Source of the DNA: Flavobacterium pisciphilum
GTDB taxonomy: Bacteria > Bacteroidota > Bacteroidia > Flavobacteriales > Flavobacteriaceae
Assembly: GCF_020905345.1 (NCBI RefSeq)
Contig: NZ_JAJJMO010000001.1
Coordinates: 1,550,001-1,614,000, forward strand
DNA: 64,000 bases
Reading direction: 5' to 3'
Shown here: positions 43,112-52,383 of the stretch, piece by piece
How the letters are laid out: each line of letters starts with the position of its first letter
Numbering within the stretch: the stretch's first letter is position 1
Made by a program: the position numbers and the translations under genes
Notes under the pieces: model-generated
Told to the model about the DNA's origin: nothing
What the model saw: only the letters and a program-made list of their open reading frames with translations
Database searches by the model: none

Positions 43112-44398
43112 CTATTGCAATACTTGCTGCATCGCTTTTGCCTTGAGCAAACACTCTTCGTATTCTTTTTCGGGAGTCGATTGTGCTGTTATGGCACTAC
43201 CAACTGAAAACGAAATATATTTTTTTTCTTGATTGTATAAAATACTTCGGATAACTACATTAAAATCAAAATCCCCTTCTGGTGTAAAATAACCTACTGT
43301 ACCACTATACAAACCTCGCTTGGTTTCCTCTAGTTTGTCAATGATATTCATTGCTGAAATCTTTGGTGCTCCTGTCATACTTCCCATTGGAAAAGTTGTT
43401 TTTAAAACATCAATCGCTGAATATTGAGCATCTAACTTTGAAGTAATCGTAGAAATCATTTGATGTACCTGCAAAAAAGAATAAATTTTGCATAATTCCA
43501 CCACTTTAACTGAGCCTTTTTGAGCCGTATGTGATAAGTCATTCCTAACTAAATCAGTAATCATAATATTCTCAGCACGTTCTTTTGAATCTGCCTCCAA
43601 TTGCATCTTAGAATTCTCATCTGCTGTGGTATCCACAAAGCGTTTAGAAGTTCCTTTTATAGGCTGTGAGATTATCTGATCTCCTATTTTACGAATATAT
43701 CTTTCTGGCGAAGCCGATAATAAAAACTGTTTGTGATTTTTAAAGAAAACAGTTAATGGTGCTTGAGATATTTCATTCAGTTTTTCAAATTTTTCTAATG
43801 GATTGATAGCAGCTTCTTCTGCGTAAAACTCCATACAAAAATTAGCTTCATAAATATTTCCACGATGAATATGCTCCAAAACTGAATTTACTTTCGAAAT
43901 ATAGTCTTCTTTCGAAATTCGTTGCCTTACCTCTACTTCACTCAGTGTACTATATGGCTGCGACTCAAGTTCGATAATCTCGCTATAATCATCTTCTAGC
44001 TCATCATCACACATCGATAAATATTGAATCTCTAGTTGGTTCCCTTTCAACAAAAATATTTTTTTAGGCTGAAAGAAAAATAAATCTGGAAATTCTAAGC
44101 CATCAAAATTAGTAGATTGTAATTCTTCGATGTCATTTTTTAAATCATAGGTAAGATAGCCAAAAAGCCAATCTTTAGTTGTTTGTTGGTATTGTTTTAA
44201 ATCCTCGAATGCGTTATGGAAATCGGTTTTTATTGATGTAAAAGCATCGACAGCCAGCAAACAATCGAAGCTTGAATATTCTTGTGGATATGAATTACTA
44301 TCCATAAAAACGACTTCTCGGTATTGTTGTGCCCAAACTAAAAGCTGCTGTTTAAAAGCTGCTGGATTTGGTATATGCTTATAAATTGAAACTCTCAA
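43112..44398 (-). CDS. pabB: Aminodeoxychorismate synthase component I
   Basis: 428 residues of the chorismate-binding family. PIKGTSKR places Lys248 at the position that distinguishes PabB (PIKGT) from anthranilate synthase (PIAGT). The later motifs MITDLVRNDLSHTA and TFPMGSMTGAPKISAM are intact. With a glutamine amidotransferase (PabA) it makes 4-amino-4-deoxychorismate for folate. No pabA or pabC is in the window. Confidence 0.9.
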   Translation of the reverse strand: MRVSIYKHIPNPAAFKQQLLVWAQQYREVVFMDSNSYPQEYSSFDCLLAVDAFTSIKTDFHNAFEDLKQYQQTTKDWLFGYLTYDLKNDIEELQSTNFDGLEFPDLFFFQPKKIFLLKGNQLEIQYLSMCDDELEDDYSEIIELESQPYSTLSEVEVRQRISKEDYISKVNSVLEHIHRGNIYEANFCMEFYAEEAAINPLEKFEKLNEISQAPLTVFFKNHKQFLLSASPERYIRKIGDQIISQPIKGTSKRFVDTTADENSKMQLEADSKERAENIMITDLVRNDLSHTAQKGSVKVVELCKIYSFLQVHQMISTITSKLDAQYSAIDVLKTTFPMGSMTGAPKISAMNIIDKLEETKRGLYSGTVGYFTPEGDFDFNVVIRSILYNQEKKYISFSVGSAITAQSTPEKEYEECLLKAKAMQQVLQ

Positions 44399-44420
44399 AA
44401 ATTATTTTTTTTTAATGCTT

Positions 44421-44428
44421 CAAAATTA
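44421..44428 (-). promoter_or_regulatory. -7 box (TAATTTTG) of the pabB-tilS-dsbD row
   Basis: Exact TAnnTTTG on the minus strand, 22 nt before the pabB ATG. Confidence 0.6.
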
Positions 44429-44607
44429 CGACAAAAAAATTCCTTCAATTAAGTAATCTCAAAAAATATTGGCACGCTTTTTATTACACCACATAATAAC
44501 CCTTTTTTAAAATTGATACGATTATTGAGACAAAACTACTTATCCCCTATTTTTAAAAAAACTATTTACGTAACCCATTTATTAATTAATAATTATATCA
44601 ATCACCT

Positions 44608-45507
44608 ATGAAAACAATTGCAAAATTTAGCTTGACTACATTAGTAATCATCGCTGTATTATTTTCCTGCAAAAAAGCAGATACTATGACTGAAGATTCT
44701 ATTTCTGAATCTTCTAATAGTACAGATAATATTATTTCGTCATCGGCAGCCGTTGAGAAAAAAGATAGCAGCCATAAATTTATTCGAACCGCCGATATAA
44801 AATTTAAGGTCAAAAATGTAGCAAAATCTACTTATGCAATTGAAAACGCTACCATGAAATTCGGAGGTTTTGTTACTTACACCAATTTACAAAGTACAAT
44901 TCATGATGAAATACAAACCAAAATAAGTCAAGACAGTACTTTGCAAACCACAAAATACTCTGTAATAAACGACATAACAATTCGTGTTCCTAACACACAA
45001 CTAGATACCGTTATAAAAACAATTGCCAAACAAATTGATTTTCTGGATTATCGTATCATCAAAGCCGATGATGTCTCATTAAAACTACTTGCTAACCAAT
45101 TAGCACAAAACAGAAGTGCAGAAAACCACAAAAGAATTGAAAATGCAATTGATACTAAAGGCAAAAAAATAAATGATGTAATGGAAGCTGAGAATACGCT
45201 TGCCGCACAAAAAGAACAAAACGATTCTAGTAAAATTGAAAAATTATCTTTAAAAGACCAAGTTAATTTTAGTACCATTACTTTACAATTATATCAAAAT
45301 CAATCTTTAAAACAAGAGGTAATTGCCAGTATTAAGGATAACAATACCTACAAACCAAATATTGGTATCGAAATTATAGATGCTTTAAAAAGTGGCTGGT
45401 ACATGTTACAAGGAATAATTGTATTTTTCTTAAACATTTGGCCTTTTATCTTAATAGGTGCCGGAGGATTTTTTCTTTATAGAAGATATGTTAAAAAACA
45501 GTCATAA
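44608..45507 (+). CDS. DUF4349 domain lipoprotein
   Basis: 299 residues. The leader ends LVIIAVLFSC, a lipobox with the cysteine at 21. A Ser/Thr-rich spacer leads to the DUF4349 domain (HKFIRTADIKFKVKNVAKST; ITIRVPNTQLDTVIKTIAKQ), which contains a charged coiled coil at about 175-210. It ends with a hydrophobic helix (GIIVFFLNIWPFILIGAGGF) and a basic tail, so it could be anchored at both ends. Function unknown. A closely similar arrangement is usual for the family. Confidence 0.82.
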   Translation: MKTIAKFSLTTLVIIAVLFSCKKADTMTEDSISESSNSTDNIISSSAAVEKKDSSHKFIRTADIKFKVKNVAKSTYAIENATMKFGGFVTYTNLQSTIHDEIQTKISQDSTLQTTKYSVINDITIRVPNTQLDTVIKTIAKQIDFLDYRIIKADDVSLKLLANQLAQNRSAENHKRIENAIDTKGKKINDVMEAENTLAAQKEQNDSSKIEKLSLKDQVNFSTITLQLYQNQSLKQEVIASIKDNNTYKPNIGIEIIDALKSGWYMLQGIIVFFLNIWPFILIGAGGFFLYRRYVKKQS

Positions 45508-45705
45508 ATATAAGAAATCATGTATTTATTTATAGCGTAAAAATCACTACATTTGATATAGACTTAAACAAATCACAAAACCAAACCAAATAGTTTACAT
45601 AATTCATAATAAATTAATAATTAAACACGTTTTTCAATTATTAAAATCAAGGTAGTTTTACATCAAAAATTGTATTTTTTTTAACCTATAAAAATCATCT
45701 ATATC

Positions 45706-46080
45706 ATGAAAATCGCCACTATTATTATCAGAACTTTAATTGGTCTTTTGTTGCTTTTTGCTTCTATAAGTTACTTTTTACACTTAATGCCTGAGCCCGA
45801 AGTAACAGGGAATTTTAAAGCATTTAATGTAGGTTTAATTGCCTCGACTTATATAATGCCATTAGCAAAATCAATAGAATTAATTTGTGGTATTGCCTTT
45901 GTAACTGGTCGTTATGTAACTCTTGCCAACATTTTAATTCTCCCTATTACCATAAATATTTTATTTATTAATTATTTTATGACTCCTGAGAATTTGCCTA
46001 TTGCTGGATTGTTGTTTTTAGGGAATCTATTTTTAATTTACAGATATTGGGATAATTATAAAAGCGTATTTACCGCTTAA
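45706..46080 (+). CDS. DoxX-like small membrane protein
   Basis: 124 residues with four hydrophobic helices (IRTLIGLLLLFASISYFLHL; SIELICGIAFVTGRYVTLAN). The arrangement and the LxGIAFxTGRY segment fit DoxX/DoxD-like four-helix proteins, whose roles include redox-linked membrane functions but remain mostly undefined. Monocistronic with a terminator. Confidence 0.72.
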   Translation: MKIATIIIRTLIGLLLLFASISYFLHLMPEPEVTGNFKAFNVGLIASTYIMPLAKSIELICGIAFVTGRYVTLANILILPITINILFINYFMTPENLPIAGLLFLGNLFLIYRYWDNYKSVFTA

Positions 46081-46100
46081 TTTACCTCAATAATTTCCAT

Positions 46101-46132
46101 AAAAAAACCCGACTATGAGTCGGGTTTTTTAT
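46101..46132. terminator. Bidirectional terminator
   Basis: AAAAACCCGACT pairs with AGTCGGGTTTTT around ATG (46103-46129), between convergent genes. Confidence 0.9.
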
Positions 46133-46151
46133 TTTATATCAAGATGTACTA

Positions 46152-47555
46152 CTATACGTGTAGTGCTCTATTATCTGTAGCTGCCAAAGCTGCTTCTTTT
46201 ATTGCTTCTGCAAATGTTGGATGCGCATGGCTCATTCTTGAAATATCTTCAGCTGATGCTTTGAATTCCATAGCTGTAACTGCCTCTGCAATTAAATCAG
46301 CAGTACGTGCTCCAATCATATGCACTCCTAAAACCTCATCAGTTTTAGCGTCTGCAATGATTTTTACAAATCCGTCTAAATCTCCACTTGCTCTTGCGCG
46401 TCCTAAAGCTTTAAATGGGAAACTTCCAACTTTATATTCAGCTCCTGAAGCTTTTACTTGCTCTTCTGTTTGTCCAACAGCAGCAACTTCTGGCCAAGTG
46501 TATACAACACCAGGAATTAAATTATAATCGATATGTGGTTTTTGACCTGCAATGATTTCAGCAACCATTGCTCCTTCTTCTTCAGCTTTGTGTGCCAACA
46601 TTGCTCCACGAACAACATCTCCAATTGCATAGATATTTGGAACATTTGTTTGTAAATGGTCATTTACTTCAACTTGTCCTCTATCTGAAATTTTCACTCC
46701 TGCCTTATCAGCATTCAACCCGTCTGTGTATGGACGACGTCCTACAGAAACTAATGAATAGTCTCCTTCTAAAGTAATTGTTTCTCCTTTTGCATTTTCA
46801 GCTTGAACTACAACAGCATCACCGTTTCTTTCTACTGATTTTACTTTATGAGAAACGTAGAATTTCATTCCTTGTTTTTTCAATACTTTAGTTAATTCTT
46901 TAGACAAAGCTCCATCCATTCCTGGAATAATTCTGTCCATAAATTCAACTACAGAAACTTGCGCTCCTAAACGTAAATATACTTGTCCTAATTCGATACC
47001 AATAACTCCACCACCAATAATAACTAGGTGTTTTGGAACTTCTTTCAATGCTAATGCTTCTGTAGAAGTAATGATTCTTTCTTTATCAATTTTGATAAAA
47101 GGTAAAGACGAAGGCTTAGAACCTGTTGCAATAACTGTGTTTTTAGCTTCGATAGTTTCTGATGTTCCATCTTCTTTTGCAATAGCAATGTGTGTCGCAT
47201 CAACAAATGAACCTAATCCTTTAAAAACAGTAATTTTATTTTTATCCATTAAATAATTAACCCCACCAGCTGTTTGGTCTACAACCGCTTGCTTGCGAGC
47301 AATCATTTTCTCTAAATTGATTTTTACATCACCAGAAACTTCAATTCCGTGATCTGCAAAATGCTTAATCTCTGCATAATGGTGCGAAGATGCCAATAAT
47401 GCTTTTGAAGGGATACATCCTACATTTAAGCATGTTCCTCCAAGTGTATTGTACTTTTCGATTATAGCTGTTTTGAAACCTAATTGTGCGCAACGAATTG
47501 CCGAAACATATCCGCCGGGACCTGAACCTATAATGACTACGTCAAATGAACTCAT
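46152..47555 (-). CDS. lpdA: Dihydrolipoyl dehydrogenase (E3)
   Basis: 467-residue flavoenzyme that reoxidises dihydrolipoamide in the 2-oxoacid dehydrogenase and glycine cleavage complexes. It shows the FAD loop VIIGSGPGGYVSAI, the redox pair Cys42/Cys47 (GGTCLNVGCIPS), the NAD loop VIIGGGVIGIELG, and the C-terminal dyad His445-Glu450 (HAHPTFAEAI). No E1 or E2 gene is adjacent, so it probably serves several complexes. A -7 box lies 29 nt upstream. Confidence 0.96.
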   Translation of the reverse strand: MSSFDVVIIGSGPGGYVSAIRCAQLGFKTAIIEKYNTLGGTCLNVGCIPSKALLASSHHYAEIKHFADHGIEVSGDVKINLEKMIARKQAVVDQTAGGVNYLMDKNKITVFKGLGSFVDATHIAIAKEDGTSETIEAKNTVIATGSKPSSLPFIKIDKERIITSTEALALKEVPKHLVIIGGGVIGIELGQVYLRLGAQVSVVEFMDRIIPGMDGALSKELTKVLKKQGMKFYVSHKVKSVERNGDAVVVQAENAKGETITLEGDYSLVSVGRRPYTDGLNADKAGVKISDRGQVEVNDHLQTNVPNIYAIGDVVRGAMLAHKAEEEGAMVAEIIAGQKPHIDYNLIPGVVYTWPEVAAVGQTEEQVKASGAEYKVGSFPFKALGRARASGDLDGFVKIIADAKTDEVLGVHMIGARTADLIAEAVTAMEFKASAEDISRMSHAHPTFAEAIKEAALAATDNRALHV

Positions 47556-47584
47556 AGTTTTTGATTTTTTATTTTTTAGCGATA

Positions 47585-47592
47585 CAAAATTA
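47585..47592 (-). promoter_or_regulatory. -7 box (TAATTTTG) of lpdA
   Basis: Exact TAnnTTTG on the minus strand, 29 nt before the ATG. Confidence 0.6.
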
Positions 47593-47751
47593 AGGAATTA
47601 AGTTTTGTTTAAACTTTAAAATTAGAGTTTTTTCTCAGGATTTCTTGATGTATGGAAAACTTATTGTAATAAATGCATAAAAATGTTAAATTTTCTCTCA
47701 GATTTAGCAAAAAAAGCAGATTCCTGAAAAATTATCTCTGAGACAAAAAGT

Positions 47752-48168
47752 AAAACTGCAAAGACACTAAATTTTAAACAATTTAGCTAAAGCCTTTACT
47801 CCTAAAAAAACTTAGAACCTCAGCGCCTTCTATAATTACTCACACAGATTAAACAGATTGAGCAGATTTTTTCAATTCTCATAAAAACGCGAAGACACAA
47901 AAGATTTAAAACAATTTAGCTAAAGCCTCTACTCCTAAAAAAACTTAGAACCTTAGTAACTCAAAACCTCAGCACCTTTCATAAAAACCTTTGTTGCTTT
48001 ATCCCTCTGAACCTTTGCTACTAAAAAACTTAGAACCTTAGCAACTCAAAACCTCAGCACCTTTTATAAAAACCTTTGTCGCTTTGTCTCTCTGAGCCTT
48101 TGCTACTAAAAAAAACTTAGAGCCTTAGCAACTCAAAACCTCAGCACCTTTTATAAAAACCTTTGCTC
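47752..48168. repeat. Flavobacterium-type intergenic tandem repeats
   Basis: The gap between lpdA and the Lrp gene is almost filled by repeats. Units of 85-87 bp start with AACTTAGAACCTTAGCAACT at 47942, 48027 and 48114, the last being partial. Two outer copies of a longer block (AACAATTTAGCTAAAGCC..) lie at 47752-47832 and 47884-47956, separated by CACACAGATTAAACAGATTG. No ORF is carried. The last unit runs up to the stop codon of the Lrp gene. Confidence 0.85.
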
Positions 48169-48627
48169 CTATAAAGAAATCACTGTTGTATTCTTCACCT
48201 CACTAATCATAAAAGTACTTTGTGTACTACCTATATGCTGTAGCGTTGTAAGTTTGGTGACCAAAAACTCTCTATAAGCTTCCATGTCTTTTACAAGCAC
48301 TTTTAGAATATAATCATAATCGCCACTTACATGATGGCACTCAAGAACTTCTTTTAACTGAGTTACTTCACTTTCGAATCTAGTTAAGAACTCTTTAGTA
48401 TGCTGAATAAGTTTGAGGTGACAAAAAACTACAAATCCTTTTTCTATTTTAGACTTATCCAGTAAAGCTACATATTTATGTATTATACCTTCTCTCTCCA
48501 GTTTTTTTATTCGTTCGTAAACAGCCGTTACGGAAAGGTCTAATTTTAAAGACAATTCTTTGGTTGTTTTCTTACTATCTGTTTGGAGTAATAATAGTAG
48601 TTTTTTATCAATTGAATCTAGTGTCAT
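48169..48627 (-). CDS. Lrp/AsnC family transcriptional regulator
   Basis: 152 residues: N-terminal winged HTH (LDSIDKKLLLLLQTDSKKTT; LDLSVTAVYERIKKLEREG) and a C-terminal RAM ligand-binding domain (GDYDYILKVLVKDMEAYREF). Such proteins sense amino acids. It is divergent from a Cys/Met-type PLP enzyme and probably regulates it, as is common for Lrp proteins beside amino-acid catabolic genes. Its 3' end directly abuts the repeat array. Confidence 0.9.
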   Translation of the reverse strand: MTLDSIDKKLLLLLQTDSKKTTKELSLKLDLSVTAVYERIKKLEREGIIHKYVALLDKSKIEKGFVVFCHLKLIQHTKEFLTRFESEVTQLKEVLECHHVSGDYDYILKVLVKDMEAYREFLVTKLTTLQHIGSTQSTFMISEVKNTTVISL

Positions 48628-48981
48628 TGTTTAGTTTTTTTTTAGACTGAAAAATAATCTATTTAAATCTTATTTTAAAAGTAAAATTAGACAATAACTC
48701 TAAACAAATAACATTATACAGATTAAAAATCTAAATATTAAGATTATAATTGATTATTATTCTAATATTTTATTATTTTGAGTAAGAATTCTAAGCTACT
48801 CGAGTTTCATAGCCCCGATAGTAGCGGCATCCTTTTTCTTGCCATCCTGACAAAGGAAGGATTACAAGGAAAAGATATAGCGAATAGCGGGATTAGCTCC
48901 TCACTCTTTGGCTTTGCTTTGAATGAAAAATAAATACTAACTAGAGAATGAAATTGCTTCGTTTCTCATAATAACATAACA
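48628..48981. other. Intergenic region between the Lrp gene and the PLP enzyme gene
   Basis: The first 170 bp are AT-rich with no clear box. 48805-48905 holds a Flavo-1-like RNA, noticeably less AT-rich than its surroundings. The remaining 75 bp lead into the PLP gene. Confidence 0.5.
48805..48905 (+). ncRNA. Flavo-1-like structured RNA
   Basis: The sequence AGCCCCGATAGTAGCGGCAT .. AAGATATAGCGAATAGCGGG matches the recurrent flavobacterial element I know as the Flavo-1 RNA motif. It folds as nested stems: CCCG (48814-48817) with CGGG (48888-48891), AGC with GCT outside it, CTTTTTCTTG (48832-48841) with CAAGGAAAAG (48865-48874), and ATCC (48844-48847) with GGAT (48859-48862). The function of the class is unknown. 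The plus strand is chosen from recalled orientation. Confidence 0.65.
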
Positions 48982-50184
48982 ATGGAAAATTTTAATCCGG
49001 CTGATAAGATTCAGGATTTGCAGTATTTTGGGGAATTTGGCGGTGTAAACCCTTCTATTTCGGACTCTTCTACCTATACTTTCCTTTCGGCAAAAACAAT
49101 GTTTGACACTTTTGAAGGGAATATGGAGGGTTGCTATTTGTATTCACGCCATTCATCGCCGAGTAATTTATACTTAGATCAAGCACTTGCTGCTATGGAA
49201 GGAACGGAAACCGCAAATGTTTCGGCTTCAGGAATGGGAGCCATTACGCCTACGCTAATGCAGTTGTGTAGCGCTGGTGATCATATTGTTTCGAGCAGAA
49301 CTATATATGGTGGAACGTATGCTTTTCTTAAAAATTTCACTCCAAGGTTTGGTGTAAAAACAACTTTTGTAGATATTACAAAACTTGATGTTGTAGAAGC
49401 TGCCATTACTCCTGAAACTAAAGTTTTATACTGCGAAACAGTAAGTAATCCTTTATTAGAAGTAGCAGACATAGCAGGCTTATCTCGTCTTGCAAAAAAA
49501 CACAATTTAAAATTGGTTGTCGATAATACGTTTTCACCTTTATCTGTTTCACCAGCGAAATTAGGTGCCGATATTGTAATTCACAGCTTAACAAAATACA
49601 TAAACGGTAGCAGTGATACTGTTGGTGGTGTGACTTGTGCCTCTAAAGAATTCATAAATAGTTTAAAGAATGTAAATAGTGGTGCTAGTATGCTTTTAGG
49701 GCCTACAATGGACAGTTTGCGTTCGGCTAGCGTGATGAAAAACTTACGTACTTTACATATCCGTATCAAACAACACAGCCATAATGCTCATGTTCTAGCT
49801 GATAAATTTGAAAAAGACGGACTTAAAACTGTTTATCCTGGCTTAAAAAGTCATCCTAGCCATGAGTTATACAAAACAATGATTAATCCTGAATATGGTT
49901 TTGGTGGAATGCTTACAATAGACGTTGGTTCTCTGGCTAAAGCCAATGAATTGATGGAGTTAATGCAGAAACGAAATCTTGGATATTTAGCGGTAAGTTT
50001 AGGTTTTTACAAAACTTTATTTAGCGCTCCTGGAACCTCAACTTCTAGTGAAATTCCACTAGAAGAACAAGCTGAAATGGGTTTAACCGATGGTTTAATT
50101 CGTTTCTCGATAGGATTAGATAATGATATCGAAAGAACCTATCAGATGATGAAAGCCTGCATGGTTGAGCTTGGGGTTTTATAA
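48982..50184 (+). CDS. Cys/Met metabolism PLP-dependent lyase (methionine gamma-lyase-like)
   Basis: 400 residues of the trans-sulfuration family. The PLP lysine is Lys205 (VIHSLTKYINGSSD), with the family loop SSRTIYGGTYAFLKNF near 98 and LEEQAEMGLTDGLIRFSIGL near the end. Members include cystathionine gamma-synthase, cystathionine lyases and methionine gamma-lyase; sequence alone does not separate them here. A divergent Lrp-type regulator suggests a catabolic, amino-acid-induced role, favouring a lyase. Confidence 0.8.
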   Translation: MENFNPADKIQDLQYFGEFGGVNPSISDSSTYTFLSAKTMFDTFEGNMEGCYLYSRHSSPSNLYLDQALAAMEGTETANVSASGMGAITPTLMQLCSAGDHIVSSRTIYGGTYAFLKNFTPRFGVKTTFVDITKLDVVEAAITPETKVLYCETVSNPLLEVADIAGLSRLAKKHNLKLVVDNTFSPLSVSPAKLGADIVIHSLTKYINGSSDTVGGVTCASKEFINSLKNVNSGASMLLGPTMDSLRSASVMKNLRTLHIRIKQHSHNAHVLADKFEKDGLKTVYPGLKSHPSHELYKTMINPEYGFGGMLTIDVGSLAKANELMELMQKRNLGYLAVSLGFYKTLFSAPGTSTSSEIPLEEQAEMGLTDGLIRFSIGLDNDIERTYQMMKACMVELGVL

Positions 50185-50238
50185 ACACGAAACATTTCTT
50201 TATAAATAAATTTGCTTAATTTTAATTGGTTTGTTTGG

Positions 50239-50270
50239 ATCCGCTAGAGATATCTCTAAGCGGATTTTTT
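50239..50270 (+). terminator. Terminator of the PLP lyase gene
   Basis: ATCCGCT .. AGCGGAT enclosing AGAGATATCTCT, then a T-run. Confidence 0.85.
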
Positions 50271-50341
50271 ATTATAAAATTAAACTTCCCTAACCTACTT
50301 AGATTTTGAAATGCTGTTGCTTTTTTACTAGAGCTAAAAAT

Positions 50342-50378
50342 AAAAATCCGTTCTGAATTATTCAGAACGGATTTTTAT
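50342..50378. terminator. Second strong hairpin, probably bidirectional terminator
   Basis: AAAAATCCGTTCTGAAT faces its complement TTCAGAACGGATTTTT with almost no loop. It lies 74 nt past the end of the minus-strand permease gene. Confidence 0.85.
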
Positions 50379-50451
50379 TTTAGACTTCTTAATTTTTCTA
50401 ATCTAGTTAGCTCTCAACTTTTAAACTGAAAACTGTAACTAAAAACTAAGA

Positions 50452-52383
50452 CTATTGTTTCTCAAAATTAAGTTTACTATTTTTTCGGCTAAAGCTAAAG
50501 TAAATACATAGTCCTATCAGTAACCAAACTGTAAAGTAAATCCAGTTCCAAACGCTTAATTCTGCCATCATATACAAACAGCAAATTAACCCTAATAATG
50601 GAATTAATGATAAATTTTGTTTGTAAGCCCAAACAGTCAATCCTACCAAAACAATTAAGAAAATCCACATTGGTATTTTGTGTTTAAACAAGCTTAGTCC
50701 ACTTTCGTACTTAATAGAATCTGCTACTGGTAAACCTGCAATTACGCTTGCATACTTAGCTTCATCTTTTTGATATTGCTTTAAGATTTGTTCTAAATCT
50801 GGCTTTTCTGTTGTAGCATTATTAGCATCAACAGTTACTAAATAATCGTATACTTTTTTTGTATGGCTTTTATCCAAAGAAGTGATTATATCTGCTGATT
50901 CATTAATTTGAGTTTCATTCATAATAAAACTCATGGTTGCTTTCTTGTTGTATCCAAAAGAAAACACTAATCCAATAATCAATAATATTGGCATTATAAA
51001 CTTTGAATTTATATAAGGTGTCTTAAATTTTCCTCTTGGAATATTTGGCTTATTCTGTAATACTAAAACTCCTGCACAAACCAATACAAAGGCAAACAAA
51101 GTTCCGATACTACATAAATCGGTAACCATTGTAAGATTTAAGAATAAAGCAGGAACAGCAACTACAAAACCTGTAACAATAGTAGCGTATGATGGTGTTT
51201 TAAATTTTGGGTGTACTTTAGAAAAACGTTTTGGTAATAATCCATCTCGACTCATGCTCATCCAGATACGAGGTTGTCCCATTTGGAAAACCAATAAAAC
51301 GCTCGCCATAGCTACTACAGCACTTACTGCTATAATTCCAGACATCCATTTTAGATCTAATTTCTCAAATACAAAAGCAAGTGGATCTCCAACATTAAGT
51401 TGATTATAGCTCACCATTCCAGTAAGAACCAATGCGATTGCTATATATAAGATGGTACAAATTATAATAGCCCACATCATTCCTCGTGGTAAATCACGTT
51501 GTGGATCTTTACACTCTTCGGCTGTTGTTGAGATAGCATCAAAACCAATATAGGCAAAGAATACTGCTGAAACTCCTTTTAAGACTCCTGTTACTCCATT
51601 TGGTGCAAAAGGATCCCAATTGGCAGTATCTACATAGAAAACACCTACTGCAATTACCAAAAGCACAACACATAACTTTACTACAACCATAATATTACTT
51701 GCATTACGAGACTCTTTCATCCCACGGTAAATCAATGCTGTAATCAAGATAATAATCAATAAGGCTGGTAAATCGGCAACAAAATGAAATGAACCTATCA
51801 AAGGTGATGTTGTCCATGCTGTATATGCTGATTGTAAGGCTGGTTCTAAATTCTCGAATGATTTCCCTCCATGCATTAAAGCTGTAGCATCATTAAACCC
51901 ATTAGAAGCTGTTAAATAATCCATCTGAACCCATTGGGGTAAATGGATTCCTCCGCTGGCGAGCAATCCTGTAAAATAATCACTCCACGATATGGCGACG
52001 GTTATATTACCGACCGAATATTCCATTATCAATGCCCAACCAATGACCCAGGCTATAATTTCACCAAAAGCAACATACGAATATGTATAAGCACTCCCTG
52101 AAACAGGAACCATCGAAGCAAATTCCGCATAGGCAAAAGCAGCAAAACTACAAGCAATAGCTGTAAAGAGAAACAAAAAAATAACAGCTGGTCCACCATC
52201 GGCACTAGCTTTTCCAATTGTACTAAAAATACCCGCACCTACAATTGCAGCAATACCAAAAGCTGTTAAATCACGCGCTGTTAAATGCTTACCTAATGAA
52301 TCACTTCCATTGGCGTTGTTCTTCTCAACTTGACTTAAAATATCTTGTACTGTTTTTTTTCGAAATAGACTTGAAAATGACAT
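50452..52383 (-). CDS. APC superfamily amino acid permease
   Basis: 643 residues. The N-terminal LGKHLTARDLTAFGIAAIVG followed by AGIFSTIG is the cationic-amino-acid-transporter pattern. About twelve helices follow. A soluble insert of about 90 residues (near 480-570, TQINESADIITSLDKSHTKK) splits the last membrane segments; this is longer than in most APC proteins. It imports amino acids by proton or exchange coupling; the substrate is unknown. A -7 box lies 81 nt upstream. Confidence 0.88.
   Translation of the reverse strand: MSFSSLFRKKTVQDILSQVEKNNANGSDSLGKHLTARDLTAFGIAAIVGAGIFSTIGKASADGGPAVIFLFLFTAIACSFAAFAYAEFASMVPVSGSAYTYSYVAFGEIIAWVIGWALIMEYSVGNITVAISWSDYFTGLLASGGIHLPQWVQMDYLTASNGFNDATALMHGGKSFENLEPALQSAYTAWTTSPLIGSFHFVADLPALLIIILITALIYRGMKESRNASNIMVVVKLCVVLLVIAVGVFYVDTANWDPFAPNGVTGVLKGVSAVFFAYIGFDAISTTAEECKDPQRDLPRGMMWAIIICTILYIAIALVLTGMVSYNQLNVGDPLAFVFEKLDLKWMSGIIAVSAVVAMASVLLVFQMGQPRIWMSMSRDGLLPKRFSKVHPKFKTPSYATIVTGFVVAVPALFLNLTMVTDLCSIGTLFAFVLVCAGVLVLQNKPNIPRGKFKTPYINSKFIMPILLIIGLVFSFGYNKKATMSFIMNETQINESADIITSLDKSHTKKVYDYLVTVDANNATTEKPDLEQILKQYQKDEAKYASVIAGLPVADSIKYESGLSLFKHKIPMWIFLIVLVGLTVWAYKQNLSLIPLLGLICCLYMMAELSVWNWIYFTVWLLIGLCIYFSFSRKNSKLNFEKQ

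Noticed and set aside
46144..46527. 127-codon plus-strand ORF
   Set aside because: Antisense shadow of lpdA, whose motifs are complete.
47752..48168. CRISPR-like repetition in the lpdA-Lrp gap
   Set aside because: Units are long, contiguous and degenerate, without constant repeat and unique spacer alternation; no cas genes nearby.
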